From contig OZ024790.1 of assembly GCA_964017065.1 (NCBI GenBank), forward strand, positions 3,404,631 through 3,468,630: a stretch of DNA of 64,000 bases, written 5' to 3'. The position numbers and the translations under genes are program-made. Every line of letters starts with the position of its first letter. The stretch's first letter is position 1. The notes under the pieces are model-generated. The model saw only the letters and a program-made list of their open reading frames with translations. It was not told where the DNA came from and did no database searches. Shown here piece after piece: positions 10,779 to 22,747 of this stretch. This DNA comes from Haliclona indistincta (taxonomy: Eukaryota; Porifera; Demospongiae; Haplosclerida; Chalinidae).

Positions 10779-13700
10779 ATGGCTGGCTCTGATGTTGACA
10801 CGAACAAGCCGTGTTCGGAGAGGCATTTGGCTAAAATTGCTCTTTCGATTTCAGTCGACTGGAGAGAGATATCGCCATTCCTCGATCTAACAGAAGCCGA
10901 TGAACAAGAAATTCTCGGAGCCGTCCCTCCCCTTTCAGTACGCTCACAGAAAATAGCAATGCTGAGACTTTGGAAGAAAAGACAAGGAACAAATGCCACA
11001 TACGAGCGACTGTGTCAAGTCTTTAGTGAGTGCGAAATGTCTGATCTTGTTGAGAAAGTTCAAAAACTGCTGACAGGAAATAGCAACATGAGCTCATCAT
11101 TATTATGAAGAAGGTGAATAATTTAATGAAAAATTTAAAGTCTAGCTATGATATTCAATTTTAGGTCCCTCATCCAATCCATCGCCTCATCCTAATCCAG
11201 CACTCAGCTCTTATGCGTCTTATCTCAGAGAATTTTACACATCTTTGTCCCAAAGCCGCACCTCCCAACATTGGGCCCACCTCCCACGATGTGAGTTCAT
11301 ACAACTAGCAATGATTAAAAATGAGATGATACGACGCGGAGGACCTGAAGAGGAAATGATCAGACTAGCACAGCAAGGAAACGTTGAAACAATCCTTCGT
11401 CATAAAGAATCTATTAACTTAGTGGACCTCTTCTCATTCCCACAGCATTCACCAAATCCGCCATCATCATCACCAGGTAGAATATGTCTTATCGAAGGAG
11501 CCCCAGGAGGAGGAAAGAGCACATTTGCTCTCCACATCTGCCATCAATGGGCGCAGGGCGCTTCTTGGTTAGCACGATTTGATGTGGTTATACTTGCTTA
11601 CTTGCGTGACGTAGCCGTCCAGAATGCTACTGGTTTAGCTGACTTACTACCAGGTCGTAATATAGAAATGTGTCAAAGTAATTCCTCGCATATACAAGCT
11701 ACTGATGGAAAGAATGTTTTGTTTGTTTTTGATGGATGGGATGAGTTTCCACCAGATTTGATGAAAGACTCGCTCGTCTCCACTATACTTCGACAGCCAC
11801 ATAAACTTTCTCTTCATCAGTGTACTGTACTAATCACCTCTCGACCAGTGTCCTCAGGAAACCTGCACAACATAGCTGATCGGCGAGTGGAGATCCTGGG
11901 ATTTACTCAACAACAGATCCGTGATTACATAGAGAAAGCTCTTGAAGGCAACAGTGCTCACGTTCAGCAACTTGTCAGGCATCTTGAAGAGCACCCAGTT
12001 ATAGAAGGGTATTGCTATATACCTCTTCATTTAGCAATACTTGTGCACATATTCCTTACAATGAAGGGAGCCTTACCTACCACACACCATGAACTATTCT
12101 GCTCTCTTATACTCTGCTGCATAGTCCGAGAACAAGAAACACATGAACCTGACACAATTTTACCAGAAATGTCCTCATTGGACGATCTTCCTGACTGCCT
12201 AAAGGCTAAACTGAACAACCTTAGCCTATTAGCATACAATGGAGTAATGCAAGAAAAAATCATTTTTTATTTAAAAGACTTGCAATCATCTGACCTGCCT
12301 ACCAATCTTCCATCTTTAGGGCTTCTTCAGACAACTGAGGGGTTCGCACTATGCAGTAAATCACTTTCATATAACTTTCTACATCTCTCAGTTCAAGAGC
12401 TTCTTGCTGCTTACCGTATTTCACAGATGGACTCTAGTGAACAGGTCGAGGTATATAAGAAATTGTTCAGAAGTTCTCGTTTTCAAGCCATTCTTCAGTA
12501 CTATAGTGGGTTCACAAAATTAGATAATCCAGAAATACAACAATTCATCTTTTCATATCATAGTGATATGTCTTCACTTTACCAATTTTTACCCATACTT
12601 AAATGCTTCTTTGAAGCAAAGCAGCCGTCTTTATCCCAGTTAGTTGATCCTACTAAGTTTATGGACATCAGAAAATACGAACCTGATAGTGAAGCATATC
12701 TTGTTTTACCAGAAGCGGGTTTAACTCCAGTTGATTATCTTGCGGTTGGATATTTCATTGTCTCATTCCTGTCCACATGTGGACATGAGTCTAACACTAA
12801 TACACCTACTTTGTATCTTGAAATAGGTCAATCCATTGATGGTCATTGTTTAAAGCTGCTGCTAGATGAACTCTCAAAGAATCCTATTGGACCATTGTCA
12901 ACATCAGCTGGTGCTTTGTCAGAAAAATTGGTGTTGAATCTGTATGTACCACATATCGATATAGAGGGATTGATGTATATAGCGTATTACCTCAAAACAT
13001 TTTCATTAATCGGTGAATTGACAATGACATCTTGGAAAGAATCGGTTGTTCTGAATAAACTGTTTCTTGGAATGCTGCTTACGAACAATTCTATAACCAA
13101 ACTCAGTATACAAGTTAACTCAAGCCAATTCAGTAACTCGTTAACCATTAAATGTGCTCATCTGAACAAGCCACTTACAGAACTTCATCTATCTTCACTG
13201 TCAGATGAACTGCTACACATCATTATCACTCATCTTCAATACAGTACTACTCTGGTCAAGTTAAGCATAAGCAAAACACAGTCTGGTATGACAGTGGAAA
13301 CTGCTAGGGCTCTCATTAAAATGCTTGAAGTAAACAAATCTCTTACACATCTTGTTGTTTCGCACTCGAAGAGTTTCTCAGACCATGAGGCTTTTGGTGT
13401 TTTCAAAAGTCTTCCACACAATACTACTCTTGTCAGCCTGGACCTGAGGAATTGTGGTATAACTGCTGCAGATTCAGAAATCATTAAGTCACTCATGCTT
13501 CAGGAAAACAGTTCTCTTACGCACTTAAATCTTTCAGGAAACATTGGTTTTTCAGACTCAGGAGCTCGATGCATTTTTGAAAGCCTCCAATACAATAGCA
13601 CTCTAGTCTACTTAAATCTTGGTGGGACAAGTATAACAGTTAATGATCCAGACACCGCTAAGTCTCTCACTAAAATGCTTCGAGTGAACAAGTCACTTAC

Positions 13701-14160
13701 ACATCTTGACCTATCGTGTAGAGACACTATACCTGCTAACCGTATTGTCTCACTCATCTTTTCTGCACTCGAACACAACACTACTCTACTTCACTTAGTC
13801 CTCCGCGGTAGAGAAATTTCGAAAGATGATGCAGAATGCATTGCTCAGGCACTGAAATCAAATCAATCGCTACTAACAATTGATATCTCACGTGCTTATA
13901 TTAGTCGTATTGATATTATTCTTGCTGCACTCAAGTTCAACACCACATTGAAAACTATGTGCATTCCCTACAACTGGGCTGCTGATGTTGCTGTTGAAGA
14001 TTTGAAGAGAGCAAGACAAGAGAGTGGATTACCTTCCATTGACATTGTATTTCATAGACGAGGGAAAGATTTCAAATGTGATGAAGATTTACTATTACAT
14101 TATAGCAGCACATGTGCATTGAGAAGTGTAACACCTTCAACACAGTACGAGAGACTATAG
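10779..14160 (+). CDS. DEATH-NACHT-LRR receptor (NLR copy 2)
   Basis: A cytoplasmic pattern-recognition receptor of the sponge NLR type. Exon 1 (10779 to about 11113) encodes a death domain (LAKIALSISVDWREIS... to LVEKVQKLL). Exon 2 (11165-14160) is one long exon: a linker, then NACHT with Walker A GAPGGGKST (about 11497), acidic box FDGWDEF (about 11731) and sensor VLITSRPVSS, a winged-helix/superhelical region, and ribonuclease-inhibitor-type LRRs from about 13150 (SLTHLNLSGN, TLVYLNLGGT, SLTHLDLSC). Total is about 1,100 residues. An in-frame TGA (11106-11108) lies just before the only good donor (11114), and exon 2 begins in the other phase, so exon 1 is one base out of register. This could be an error, a mutation or an unrecognised donor. 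Function (ATP-driven oligomerisation and death-fold signalling) is by family analogy. Confidence 0.9.
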
Positions 14161-14388
14161 CTAAATTTGATTATTTTCAGTCAATTTTTAAACATCAACT
14201 GCTGATCAACTGCATGATTTTGTGACTGCATTCAATAGACAACTTTATTATAACGGCTGAGGAATTTAATAATTAATTTTTTAACGTAAACTCACTTCCG
14301 GAGTACAATTTATTGCATGAGCTAGAACATGCTAGAATACAGCTAGAAGAAAAGAGCGGCTACATGCGCCTGCTAAAAAGAAGTTAAG

Positions 14389-15974
14389 ATGCCTGGAGAT
14401 GTATGCATCGTTTGCGGCAATAACCGTGCAAAAGACAGCAGCATTTCTTTGTATCGAATTCCAAGAAACCCGTCGAAGAGAGAGAGATGGATAGTTGGTC
14501 TTGGACTAGACGAAGCCGGGCTCAGAGACTACCATCGAGTATGTAGTCGGCACTTTCCAAATGCAGATGCTCAAAACACCCCAGACATCACCATTGGAAG
14601 GCGCTTTGCATCTCCAAAGAAGAAGTGGACCAGCCGTGCCGAGCGAGCCATGACTCGCGATACTATGCGTACGACGAGACCTGAGGCTTTCGAGGACTTA
14701 GTCGTGACACCGGCCATTGGGGAAAGGGCAGACGTTGTCGTGGCATCCGTATCCCATCGACCACTCTTGTTTGTCAGTAGACCAGTTACAAGAAAGTAGC
14801 TGCTCTCAAGATGCAGCATCCAGCATCGCTAACAACAGTTACAGTGAGTATGAGCCTGGTCTTGTTAGCACTGCTTTGCTTGCCAAGATCGAAGCAGTGG
14901 AGGCTAAAATTAAGAAGCTGGAAAAAGAACTCTGTACAAGTGCGAGCCAAAGGCGTTGCTTTACAGTCGAGGACATTGCTTCAAGTGATGAACTTGACTT
15001 GTCAAGTTGTACACTGGATTTCCCTCTTACGAGATATTGTTAGCATTTTATGAGTTTCTTGGACCTGCAGTTGATGAGCTGAAGTACTGGGGGGAACAAG
15101 ACCACACGAGAAAGCGACAACGCAAGAGGAAGCTGATTCCTCTGGATCAACTGCTTTTAACTCTAATGAAGTTAAGGCTAAATCTAGTCAACAAAGATCT
15201 GACAGTTCGTTTCGGCATCTCAGAGTCACTTGTCTCTCGATATGTTTGCACCTGGGTCTGCTTTTTGTACCAGCATCTTAATGAGATCAAGTGGACTCCT
15301 TCAGTAGAACAAGTTAATGCAACTATGCCTCATGCCTTTAGGGAGAAGTATCCTACCACCTTTGCTATCATTGATGGATCAGAGATCTTCCTAGAGACTC
15401 CCAATGATTTGCACCTCCAATCTTCTACATGGAGCAACTACAAACACCACAACACAGCTAAGTTTCTTGTTGCCTGTACACCCAATGGTGTTATAAGCTA
15501 TCGCCTCTGTATGTTGGTGGGATTTCAGATGTCGAACTAACACGCGTCAGTGGTTATCTGGAAACACTGAAGGGAAAGGATGGAATATCCATTATGGCTG
15601 ACAGAGGGTTTACAATTAAGGATCAGCTAAAAGAAGTTGGCGTTGAATTAAATATGCCTCCTTTTCTCGATGGTCGTTCTCAGTTGCTATCTGAAGAAAT
15701 CAAAGTAGGCAGAGGAATAGCATCACTGCGCATTCACATTGAGAGGGCAATTGGAAGAATCAAACAGTTCAGAATCCTGCAAGGCACTTTCCCTTTGTCC
15801 ATGATCCGCCTATTCAACCAGGTTGTGTGTGTTTGTGCTTGGGTCACCAACTTTCAACCTGCTCTTATCGCTCCTCCTGCTGAGTTGTCAGACGAAGATG
15901 ATGACGAAGTACTGTCTTATCTACACTCACTAGAGGATTGTCGTTCTGAAGACTATGATTCTGACTCAGACTAG
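14389..15974 (+). pseudogene. THAP-domain DDE transposase (DDE_Tnp_4 type), decayed
   Basis: The N-terminus is a THAP zinc finger: CIVCGNN near residue 6 and CSRHFPN near residue 50 give the C2CH pattern. A linker with a coiled-coil stretch follows (AKIEAVEAKIKKLEKE). Then comes the catalytic part: YTGFPSYEILLAFYEFLG, FAIIDGSEIFLETP (first Asp), MADRGFTI (second Asp), RIHIERAIGRIKQFRIL (Glu). Three reading-frame breaks are visible: one between 14717 and 14799; one at about 14990-15005, where acttg is tandemly duplicated; and one at about 15502, where about 4 bases are missing. The gene is therefore inactive as read. It is the transposase of the outer element. Confidence 0.88.
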
Positions 15975-16107
15975 AAATGTTTACATGGTATAATATTATT
16001 TCAAGTAGTTTAACATCATGTTTGTTTGTTTAGTATTACATGCATTTCAAGTGGTTTAACATCATGTTTACACATACTATTATACTTTTAAACAAAGTGA
16101 GTGAAAA

Positions 16108-18139
16108 TCAGTTCTCTCTTAGGTCATGCAGTGGCATACCTATCATATGTACAGGACTAATAATCTCCGGTGCCATGCAATTATCATAAAAATCTTTAAG
16201 TTTTGGGAGTAGTTCATCATTCCAAAACAGAGCATCAAATGCTATTCTCTCGATGTTTATCCCTTTTGAGGTATAGACGACAAAGTCACACCATGACCTG
16301 CTACCAATTGCCATTTGCCCTTGAATCTGGCAGTAGTACTTGTGACCACGTTTAAGCGATACTACTTTGCTGTCACCTCGTAATTCACAACAGAATAGAG
16401 GATCAGAGCAAGCTGCTTCAGGGGTGTGGTCTCTGTGACTGTATGGACACTTCACTTCCAAGAAGCCATATGGATCGGGGTGAGTTGGATCATATATGGT
16501 ACCATCTGGAGAGGCACCCAAGAATGGGTGATCCTGGCACACAAGAAATCCCACAGGGCACACAGTTATTCTGTGATGACCACAGTGAAGCTGTTGCTTC
16601 TTGTATGCTTCTATAGCTGCTGCTTCTTGCTGTATGCCCCACTCTATTGCTGGAGAAGAGATTTGCTTTGGTTGTAAAACTCTGAGCACTAGACCATCAG
16701 GCTTCGTCTCTCTTCTACGGCGATATATTTCACCGAAATAAGAAGCGGTAAGCCGATATCGACGGACGGAGAACCACAATGAAGATAACCGTTGCCCTCT
16801 GGTGTCTCTCTCGATTTCTGTGCAGGCTTCCACTGATAGACGAAGGCTATGCTTGAATTGTTGAATACTGTAGCAAAGGTCAGCAGAGCATGGTAAAGCA
16901 GTTGCATGCTGTTGCATTGTCACCATTTGCCCAATATTTTGTGGTGGAGTCAAACAGCAGTGACACTCCCAATCCCTTCCCACGTACCTTTTCTAAAAAT
17001 CTATCGAGCTGAGATGAAGCAGTCTGTCTGTACTTTTGTGGTCGTGGATCGAATTCCTCTAGTGGTAGCAGTTCAATTTTCTTCTGCTTCCCATAGGTAT
17101 GCTTCTCAACATGGATGTCACTTATTCTTGTATTGCTCTGCTTTCGCTGGCATGGTGGCTTCCACTGGCAGGGGTATGATGTCACTGGTAGATCTTCTTC
17201 ATCGATATCCACCTTATCAATGAACTGAGATGGTGTCATGGCTACTAGTGCATGCAAAAGTGCTGACACGTGCGTACATGAAGCAGATTTCCTGTATTAC
17301 AAAAAAATAATGATCCTTGTACAAAATTATGTGTAAAATAACTTACCCAGCAGCACAATCACAAGTATAGCCAGTGAAATTTTCGCAAAATTACCAGCGT
17401 CTCGTTCCAGCAACACATACACTTCATACTTCCCTGGCTTCATCGAAGGTGTCGTACGGCACTTTACATGACAAAATTGTGTGCTGTTGACATTTAATTG
17501 TAGCTGCTCCATCCTTCCAGAAGCCCAGTGAGTGTAGCCTCTTGAGAGTGCTCTAAATGCACCGTCCCCTTTGGAATGACCAACACCTTCAGCCAAATAG
17601 GAATACAATGTGCCTGCATTAATTTAACATAATAGCTATTATAACAATAGCTTATTGATCAAAATTGCTCAAACCTGGCAACATTCTAGGCATTTTCCTT
17701 GCTACCTGAGCATAGTTTGCCTCGCCCGCATGGTTATCCAACCAGATGGTGGAAGAGTTGGTGGACCAAGAGGAACAACACTGACTCCAGCTGCAAGTAA
17801 TTCCTGGTGCTTCCTTGAGAGATATGACCCATCAACATCCACAACTTTCACCTCTTCTCTCTGAGCATCTCGTACTCTGGGCGATATTATTATTTAAACT
17901 TTTCATCGTACATGTATATATACTGCGCCTGGCTACCTTGTCACTAGCTGTTTCTTATTCCAGGAAGACGGAGCCTTGATACCATGACACTGGAGCCACC
18001 AGCGCAGGGCAGCATTGTTCTTTGCTTCTAAGGGTTCGCTCAGAGTAGCCCCAGGAATGTCTTCATCTACTAATTCCACTACAACTGGATTTGTTGCAGT
18101 GGTTTCGACGGCCTCGTCAGTTTTGTCGGCCACTTGCAT
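16108..18139 (-). pseudogene. SAP-SWIM-YqaJ nuclease of the outer transposon, decayed
   Basis: Multi-exon minus-strand gene with GT-AG borders: 17937-18139, 17675-17876, 17347-17613, about 16985-17291, then the YqaJ part to 16108. The N-terminus has a SAP-like motif (LRWWLQCHGIKAPSSW) followed by KVVDVDGSYL. A SWIM zinc finger (CDC...CTH) is split by an intron. The C-terminal YqaJ/lambda-exonuclease-like domain shows EWGIQQEAAAIEAY, LGASPDGTI and FLEVKCPYSHRD (the D...E-x-K core). Frame breaks occur at about 17745 and at about 17362, where one T appears missing before the SWIM cysteines. It faces the transposase convergently with a gap of about 130 bp. Its role in transposition is unproven. 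Confidence 0.82.
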
Positions 18140-18269
18140 GGCGCTGCCGTCCGCTAGCCTCAGAACTAACAGCGACTGGATCGTTATTAACGGCCTGCCT
18201 TTACAATACAGACTACCACAGTGTGAAAAGCTCTAGTTTCCTGGCTTGCATACTAGCTTGTAACTGAGG

Positions 18270-18500
18270 GTATGCAGGTAGTTCCCCAGATTTGTAAACA
18301 TCTTGTTACGCTTAAGCAAACTACTTGCAAACGGACACATGTTTACAAGCCTGATTTACAAGTTGGGTAACTGTGCGTTTCCAGCTGGTAAACGCGCGTT
18401 ACAGACAGTAGTTTGCAAATCACTCTGGTAAACCTGGCCTCTTCCCTAGTAAACTGTGCTATAAACCGTGAGTTTACAACTGTACCAAGCAAGCTTGCAA
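18270..18500. repeat. Subterminal repeat cluster, left end of the CACTA element
   Basis: At least eight copies in both orientations of a core like TTTGTAAAC, GTTTACAAG, TGGTAAACG or TTGCAAAC occur within 230 bp. The same motif recurs at 29945-30080 at the other end. In CACTA elements such subterminal repeats are transposase-binding sites; here that is inferred. Confidence 0.7.
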
Positions 18501-18659
18501 ACTAGAGCTGGAATAATTTTACTGATTGACCATAATTTTATTTTTAAAAATAATTGTTATTAATTTTTACATTATCTGAAAAAAACAGTGCTGAGTGTTC
18601 GGCTACAAAGTTTTGAGTCTGTGCTTGTCTCATGAACTTCTATTCCTCCTAAGTAACGA

Positions 18660-19080
18660 ACAATAAACAGTGAACAAAATAGTGGAAAGATGAAACTTAC
18701 TAGGTTAGTCATCTTCCATGTTATGATCAGTAGTAGCCATTCTCTTCTTTAGGTCAAACAGGGACTTGTGAACTACTATTCAATAGAGAAATTCACACCA
18801 ACCACCATTATAACACTTACCATTTTATTCTCTGGGGCTTGTAAATGACTGTATAATAAAAAATAATCACACTAACCACCCTAATGCTGTAACTTACCTT
18901 CTTTTCTTTAATCTTCAATCCTTACTTAAAACAAAGGGACTTGTGAAGTACTATACAATAAAGAAATTCACACCAACCACCATTATAACACTTACCATTT
19001 ATTCTCTACGACTTGTGAACTACTGTACAAGAAAAGAAATTTACAGCAACCACCATTATAGCACTTACCTTTAGGACACA
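18660..19080. repeat. Repeated block with splice-donor-like sequences
   Basis: Three to four imperfect copies of a block resembling attcacaccaaccaccatta followed by taacacttacc lie at about 18780-18830, 18865-18900, 18960-19000 and 19030-19072. On the minus strand each begins ggtaagtg, a good 5' splice site. The last one follows an open exon (19075-19250). Duplication of an intron start is the simplest reading. Confidence 0.55.
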
Positions 19081-19770
19081 GAGGAACCTTCACGCAAGCG
19101 ACAAACACATTGAAGTTCACGGTCCGAAGTTGGGAGCTGGTATTCAGCGAACAGATAAGTCCTGAGCACTCGGTGAAATCAGCTTCCCAATGCCCGCCAT
19201 AAAAATAACTGTCTGTACACGGAAAACTGACTCCTAGTCTGCTTGTTTCTGGGGATGGAGAGAGAGAGATTGATAACAAGATGGAAGAGCTAAGGAGGCA
19301 AATGCAAAACACACATACCATTATACTATCATGCACACACAGTAGGTGGATTCTATCTAGCTAAGTAGGTAATACACAATAATCAAAACTAAGATGCTAG
19401 CATTTACTCACTTCTTCAAAGCATATACATGTTAGTCAGATGGGTGTAAATCAGAAAGTTAGATAACTCACCTGTTCAAAGTGTACATGTTAGTCAGTGA
19501 CAATGAACACAACTGTAGAAAAACAAATATCAAACACCAAGACACTAGTATAGCTTACTCGAGCTCTCTCCATGTTATCCAGCCGGCGAGCAATGACATG
19601 TATAACAGTTAACACCCTGATATACTACACACTCTCTTCCCCAGGTTATTGTGAATATTATTTTGTACAGAAAGAAAGTTTCATCTTCCACTACATACAC
19701 CTCACTTGACTGCCTGGCGAGTTCTGTCCACAACGAGCAGCTAGCACGCGGAGCATAGGCCGCCATCTTT
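19074..19770 (-). CDS. Possible small multi-exon gene in the CACTA element, unrecognised
   Basis: On the minus strand an ATG at about 19768 opens MAAYAPRASCSLWTELARQ. A separate open exon at about 19250-19074, bounded by cag and gtaagtg, encodes about 58 residues with several cysteines (CTDSYFYGGHWEADFTEC). I do not recognise either segment and cannot prove that they are joined. A CCAAT-like box lies upstream (about 19797). It may be element cargo or chance. Confidence 0.3.
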
Positions 19771-20527
19771 GCAACTTTGGGCGCCCAATCTTCGACCAAT
19801 CAAAATACACCGGGAAAATAGCGCGCGCTAGAATGATGGGCTGGGCTTTCAACATGTCCGACTTCTCTCTCACACTAGGCAGTAAGTCATGCAAGTGCAG
19901 TGTGCAAATTCTGATTTAGCTATATATTTATTCTTTCTTCCATAGCTTGCCAGCGTTATTCTGTCAAGGTGTGAGGGTGCCGAAATGCATGATCTCAGGC
20001 TGGGCTACGGTATTAGTGGTCCTGTGATTGGTGAAGTTGCTATTACACCCATAGGCGGCGGAACCAGAGGGGCATAGGGGGCTTAAGCCCTCTGAGAGAT
20101 ACTGTACAATGCAGTGTGCTTCCTCTGCAGTGCTGGAACACGTGACACCGAGATTATATTCAAGGTTTGTGTGACAGAATTTAATCACTGTACATTATTC
20201 ATTTCCAACAGCTGTATATCATATGCAAGAATTAGTACCCATGCTTATTTACAAGGTAAGGATTGATTATGTCGACTGAGTGTGTTGTTCATTGTTACTT
20301 GTTTAGGTCAAGTGTCGATCAACTCCTCGTCAGTCAAGAGTTACGTAGATTTACAACCAGTAGCTACACATCCTTCGAACACAATAACAAATACATGTAT
20401 TTACTCTATAATAGAATAATCATTCATTCATACAAAATTTGACAATGTATGACATTGTACGTCACACTGACTATGTATGCTAATCATCAGGTATAATTAA
20501 TAACCTTCACAAGCACAGATAGTTATG

Positions 20528-21193
20528 TTACAAAATACAAACTGTACTTCACAGAATCTACGCAACACCTTGAATAATACAATGTACACTAATGAACAGC
20601 TTTCCACAAATCAGACAGAGTCTGCAGTTCCCAGCTGCACATGTCGCATACATTTGCATCATGTCAAGAATTGAGTAAAAACCAGTGAGGCACAGCGTAA
20701 TGCTCATAATTATGTTAAATTGGTACATGACAATGATTCAAGCAGTATTCAGGCAAGCCAGTTATAAGCATAAAGTTACGCTACAGACTATACCTCACAC
20801 AGAATCTACGCAACACCTTGAATAATACAATGTACACTAATGAACAGCTTTCCACAAATCAGACAGAGTCTGCAGTTCCCAGCTGCACATGTCGCATACA
20901 TATGCATCATGTTAAGAATTGAGTAAAGACCAGTGAGGCACAGCGCAATGCTCATAATTATGTTAAACCGGTATAAGCATAAAAGTTACGCTACAGACTA
21001 TACCTCACACAGAATCTACGCAACACCTTGAATAATACAATGTATACTAATGAACAGCTTTCCACAAATCAGACAGAGTCTGCAGTTCCCAGCTGCACAC
21101 GTCACATACATATGCATCATGTCAAGAATTGAGTACAAACCAGTGAGGCACAGCGTAATATAATGCTCATAATAATTATGTTAAACAGGTACA
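20528..21193. repeat. Three tandem copies of a 210-248-bp unit
   Basis: The landmark agaatctacgcaacacc occurs at 20553, 20801 and 21011. Copies are about 95% identical and end directly before the 3' end of the kinase gene (stop at about 21211, minus strand). They probably make up its 3' UTR or flank. Confidence 0.88.
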
Positions 21194-21210
21194 GATTCTT
21201 AGGCACGTTT

Positions 21211-22340
21211 TTACAGTAAAAGATTTTCTAAAAATTTACATAAATCAGGAGTGCTAGGTCGCTTGTCACTATCATAATCTAGACACATATTAGCCATGGA
21301 TTGTAATGCTGGAATAGATAAAATATCACATATAGCTAATAGAATTCTTCCAAACGAATAAACATCAGATTTTGTGGACTGCTTCTGTGTTCCATCACGT
21401 AATTCTGGAGACACTTGTGGATGACGATGTCTATAAATTTCTTGTTCAGACTTGGACAATTGGTAAAGTTTCCCGTTTATTTGGTAGCATGCCTTACCAA
21501 AATCGATTATAAAAGGCTCAACACATTCAAATGAGTTTCCGCCCAAACAACATTGTCATTTTTTAGATCATTATGAAGGATCGGTCCATTCTTATGTGTA
21601 TGAAGGTATAGCAAGCCTCTAACTATACCGACAACAACTTTCTTCCAGGCAGTAGAAGTTAGCAACTCTGATTCCTTTGTGATTACATAGTGAAGTGAAT
21701 ATGGAATTTCATTAATACCATGAAAACTCATTAGTAAACACTTGTAGCCAGCTTTACTAGTCATAACACCAAAAAGAAATGGTATATTTGCATGGCAACA
21801 TTGAGATAAAAGATGAGCTTCAACTGCAAACGATGCCTCAAACGACGAAACCTTTCGTATAATTTTTACACAAGCATTCTGTGAGCCAACATACGCAGAA
21901 AAACACTTGCCAAAGACACCCTTTCCAAGCACTTTAGATTTATTAATTTGAACCTCTTCTGGACTAAAATGTCGAACCTTGTCCAACGACGGTATTCGGA
22001 CTTCTTCAGCTGAAACTGATGGACGAGTTCCACTACCCCCACTTTGAGCAGAACTCATCATAACCTCTGATATCGTGCGCTTTGTTCCTTTGCTTCTATG
22101 AGTTTTTGTCAGAAGTAGTGACCTGCAAAAACACACACGATGAAAGATGATTGATTATTACTGTAATAAAACTGGCCTCTTTAGTTTCTGATTTCTCATT
22201 GACAATTCTTGCGCTTTTTCTTGATGCTGTTCATTTTCTTTCATTAGCTTCTCTATCTTAACTCTCATCCTTTCCTTTTTGCCTTTTCCGCGTTTAGATC
22301 GTTTGATCTTAAAATTGCCTTCCAGTTCACCAGTATCCAT
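21211..22340 (-). CDS. Protein kinase carried by the CACTA element
   Basis: Exon 1 (22162-22340) encodes a basic coiled-coil lead (KRSKRGKGKKERMRVKIEKL...). A short intron joins in phase to exon 2 (about 21211-22122). The kinase core is complete in motif terms: glycine loop LGKGVFGKCF, VKII lysine, catalytic loop HNDLKNDN (an Asn replaces the usual Arg before Asp), DFG in IIDFGKA, SPELRDG in place of APE, and the C-lobe DVYSFGRILLA and DKRPS. It resembles Ser/Thr or TKL-like kinases; the class is uncertain. The frame slips by one base at about 21545 (an AAA run that should be AAAA on the plus strand), just before DFG. The gene lies between the repeat triplet and the accessory gene, inside the transposon ends. 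Cytoplasmic or nuclear location is unknown. Confidence 0.82.
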
Positions 22341-22747
22341 CAGAATTCAGCTGGGCAATACAGCCGCGTAATATGTTCGCGGTTGTTTTTGATTGGTCAG
22401 GATTAGGCGCCAAAAGTTTAAAATTTAATTTTGTGCATTCTGAATAAAGCCCACTGGTGAACGCATCTCTGAAATCGAGTGCTCGATCTGAGCTACTGGG
22501 CTTCGATCTGGACATACAATCGCGAAGAAGCATATACCTAATGTGACTGAGACCTCGGCTGCTCAAAATATAGACTCGGGAGCTGCTGTACGTTTGAGGA
22601 AAGTCCTATTTCACTGCATAGCTACTGGCAGCAAGTGAGTATACAATTTGTGCTTGCTTGATGAACATGTAAAGTCCAATCATATTGAATATTTACTATA
22701 ATGTACATGTTGTAACATGTCACTGTGGCCTAGCTTGCTCTGCATGT

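Noticed and set aside
19855..20090. Plus-strand gene starting MSDFSLTLG
   Set aside because: A possible exon and splice sites exist, but the next exon ends in stops within a repeat-like stretch; too weak to list.
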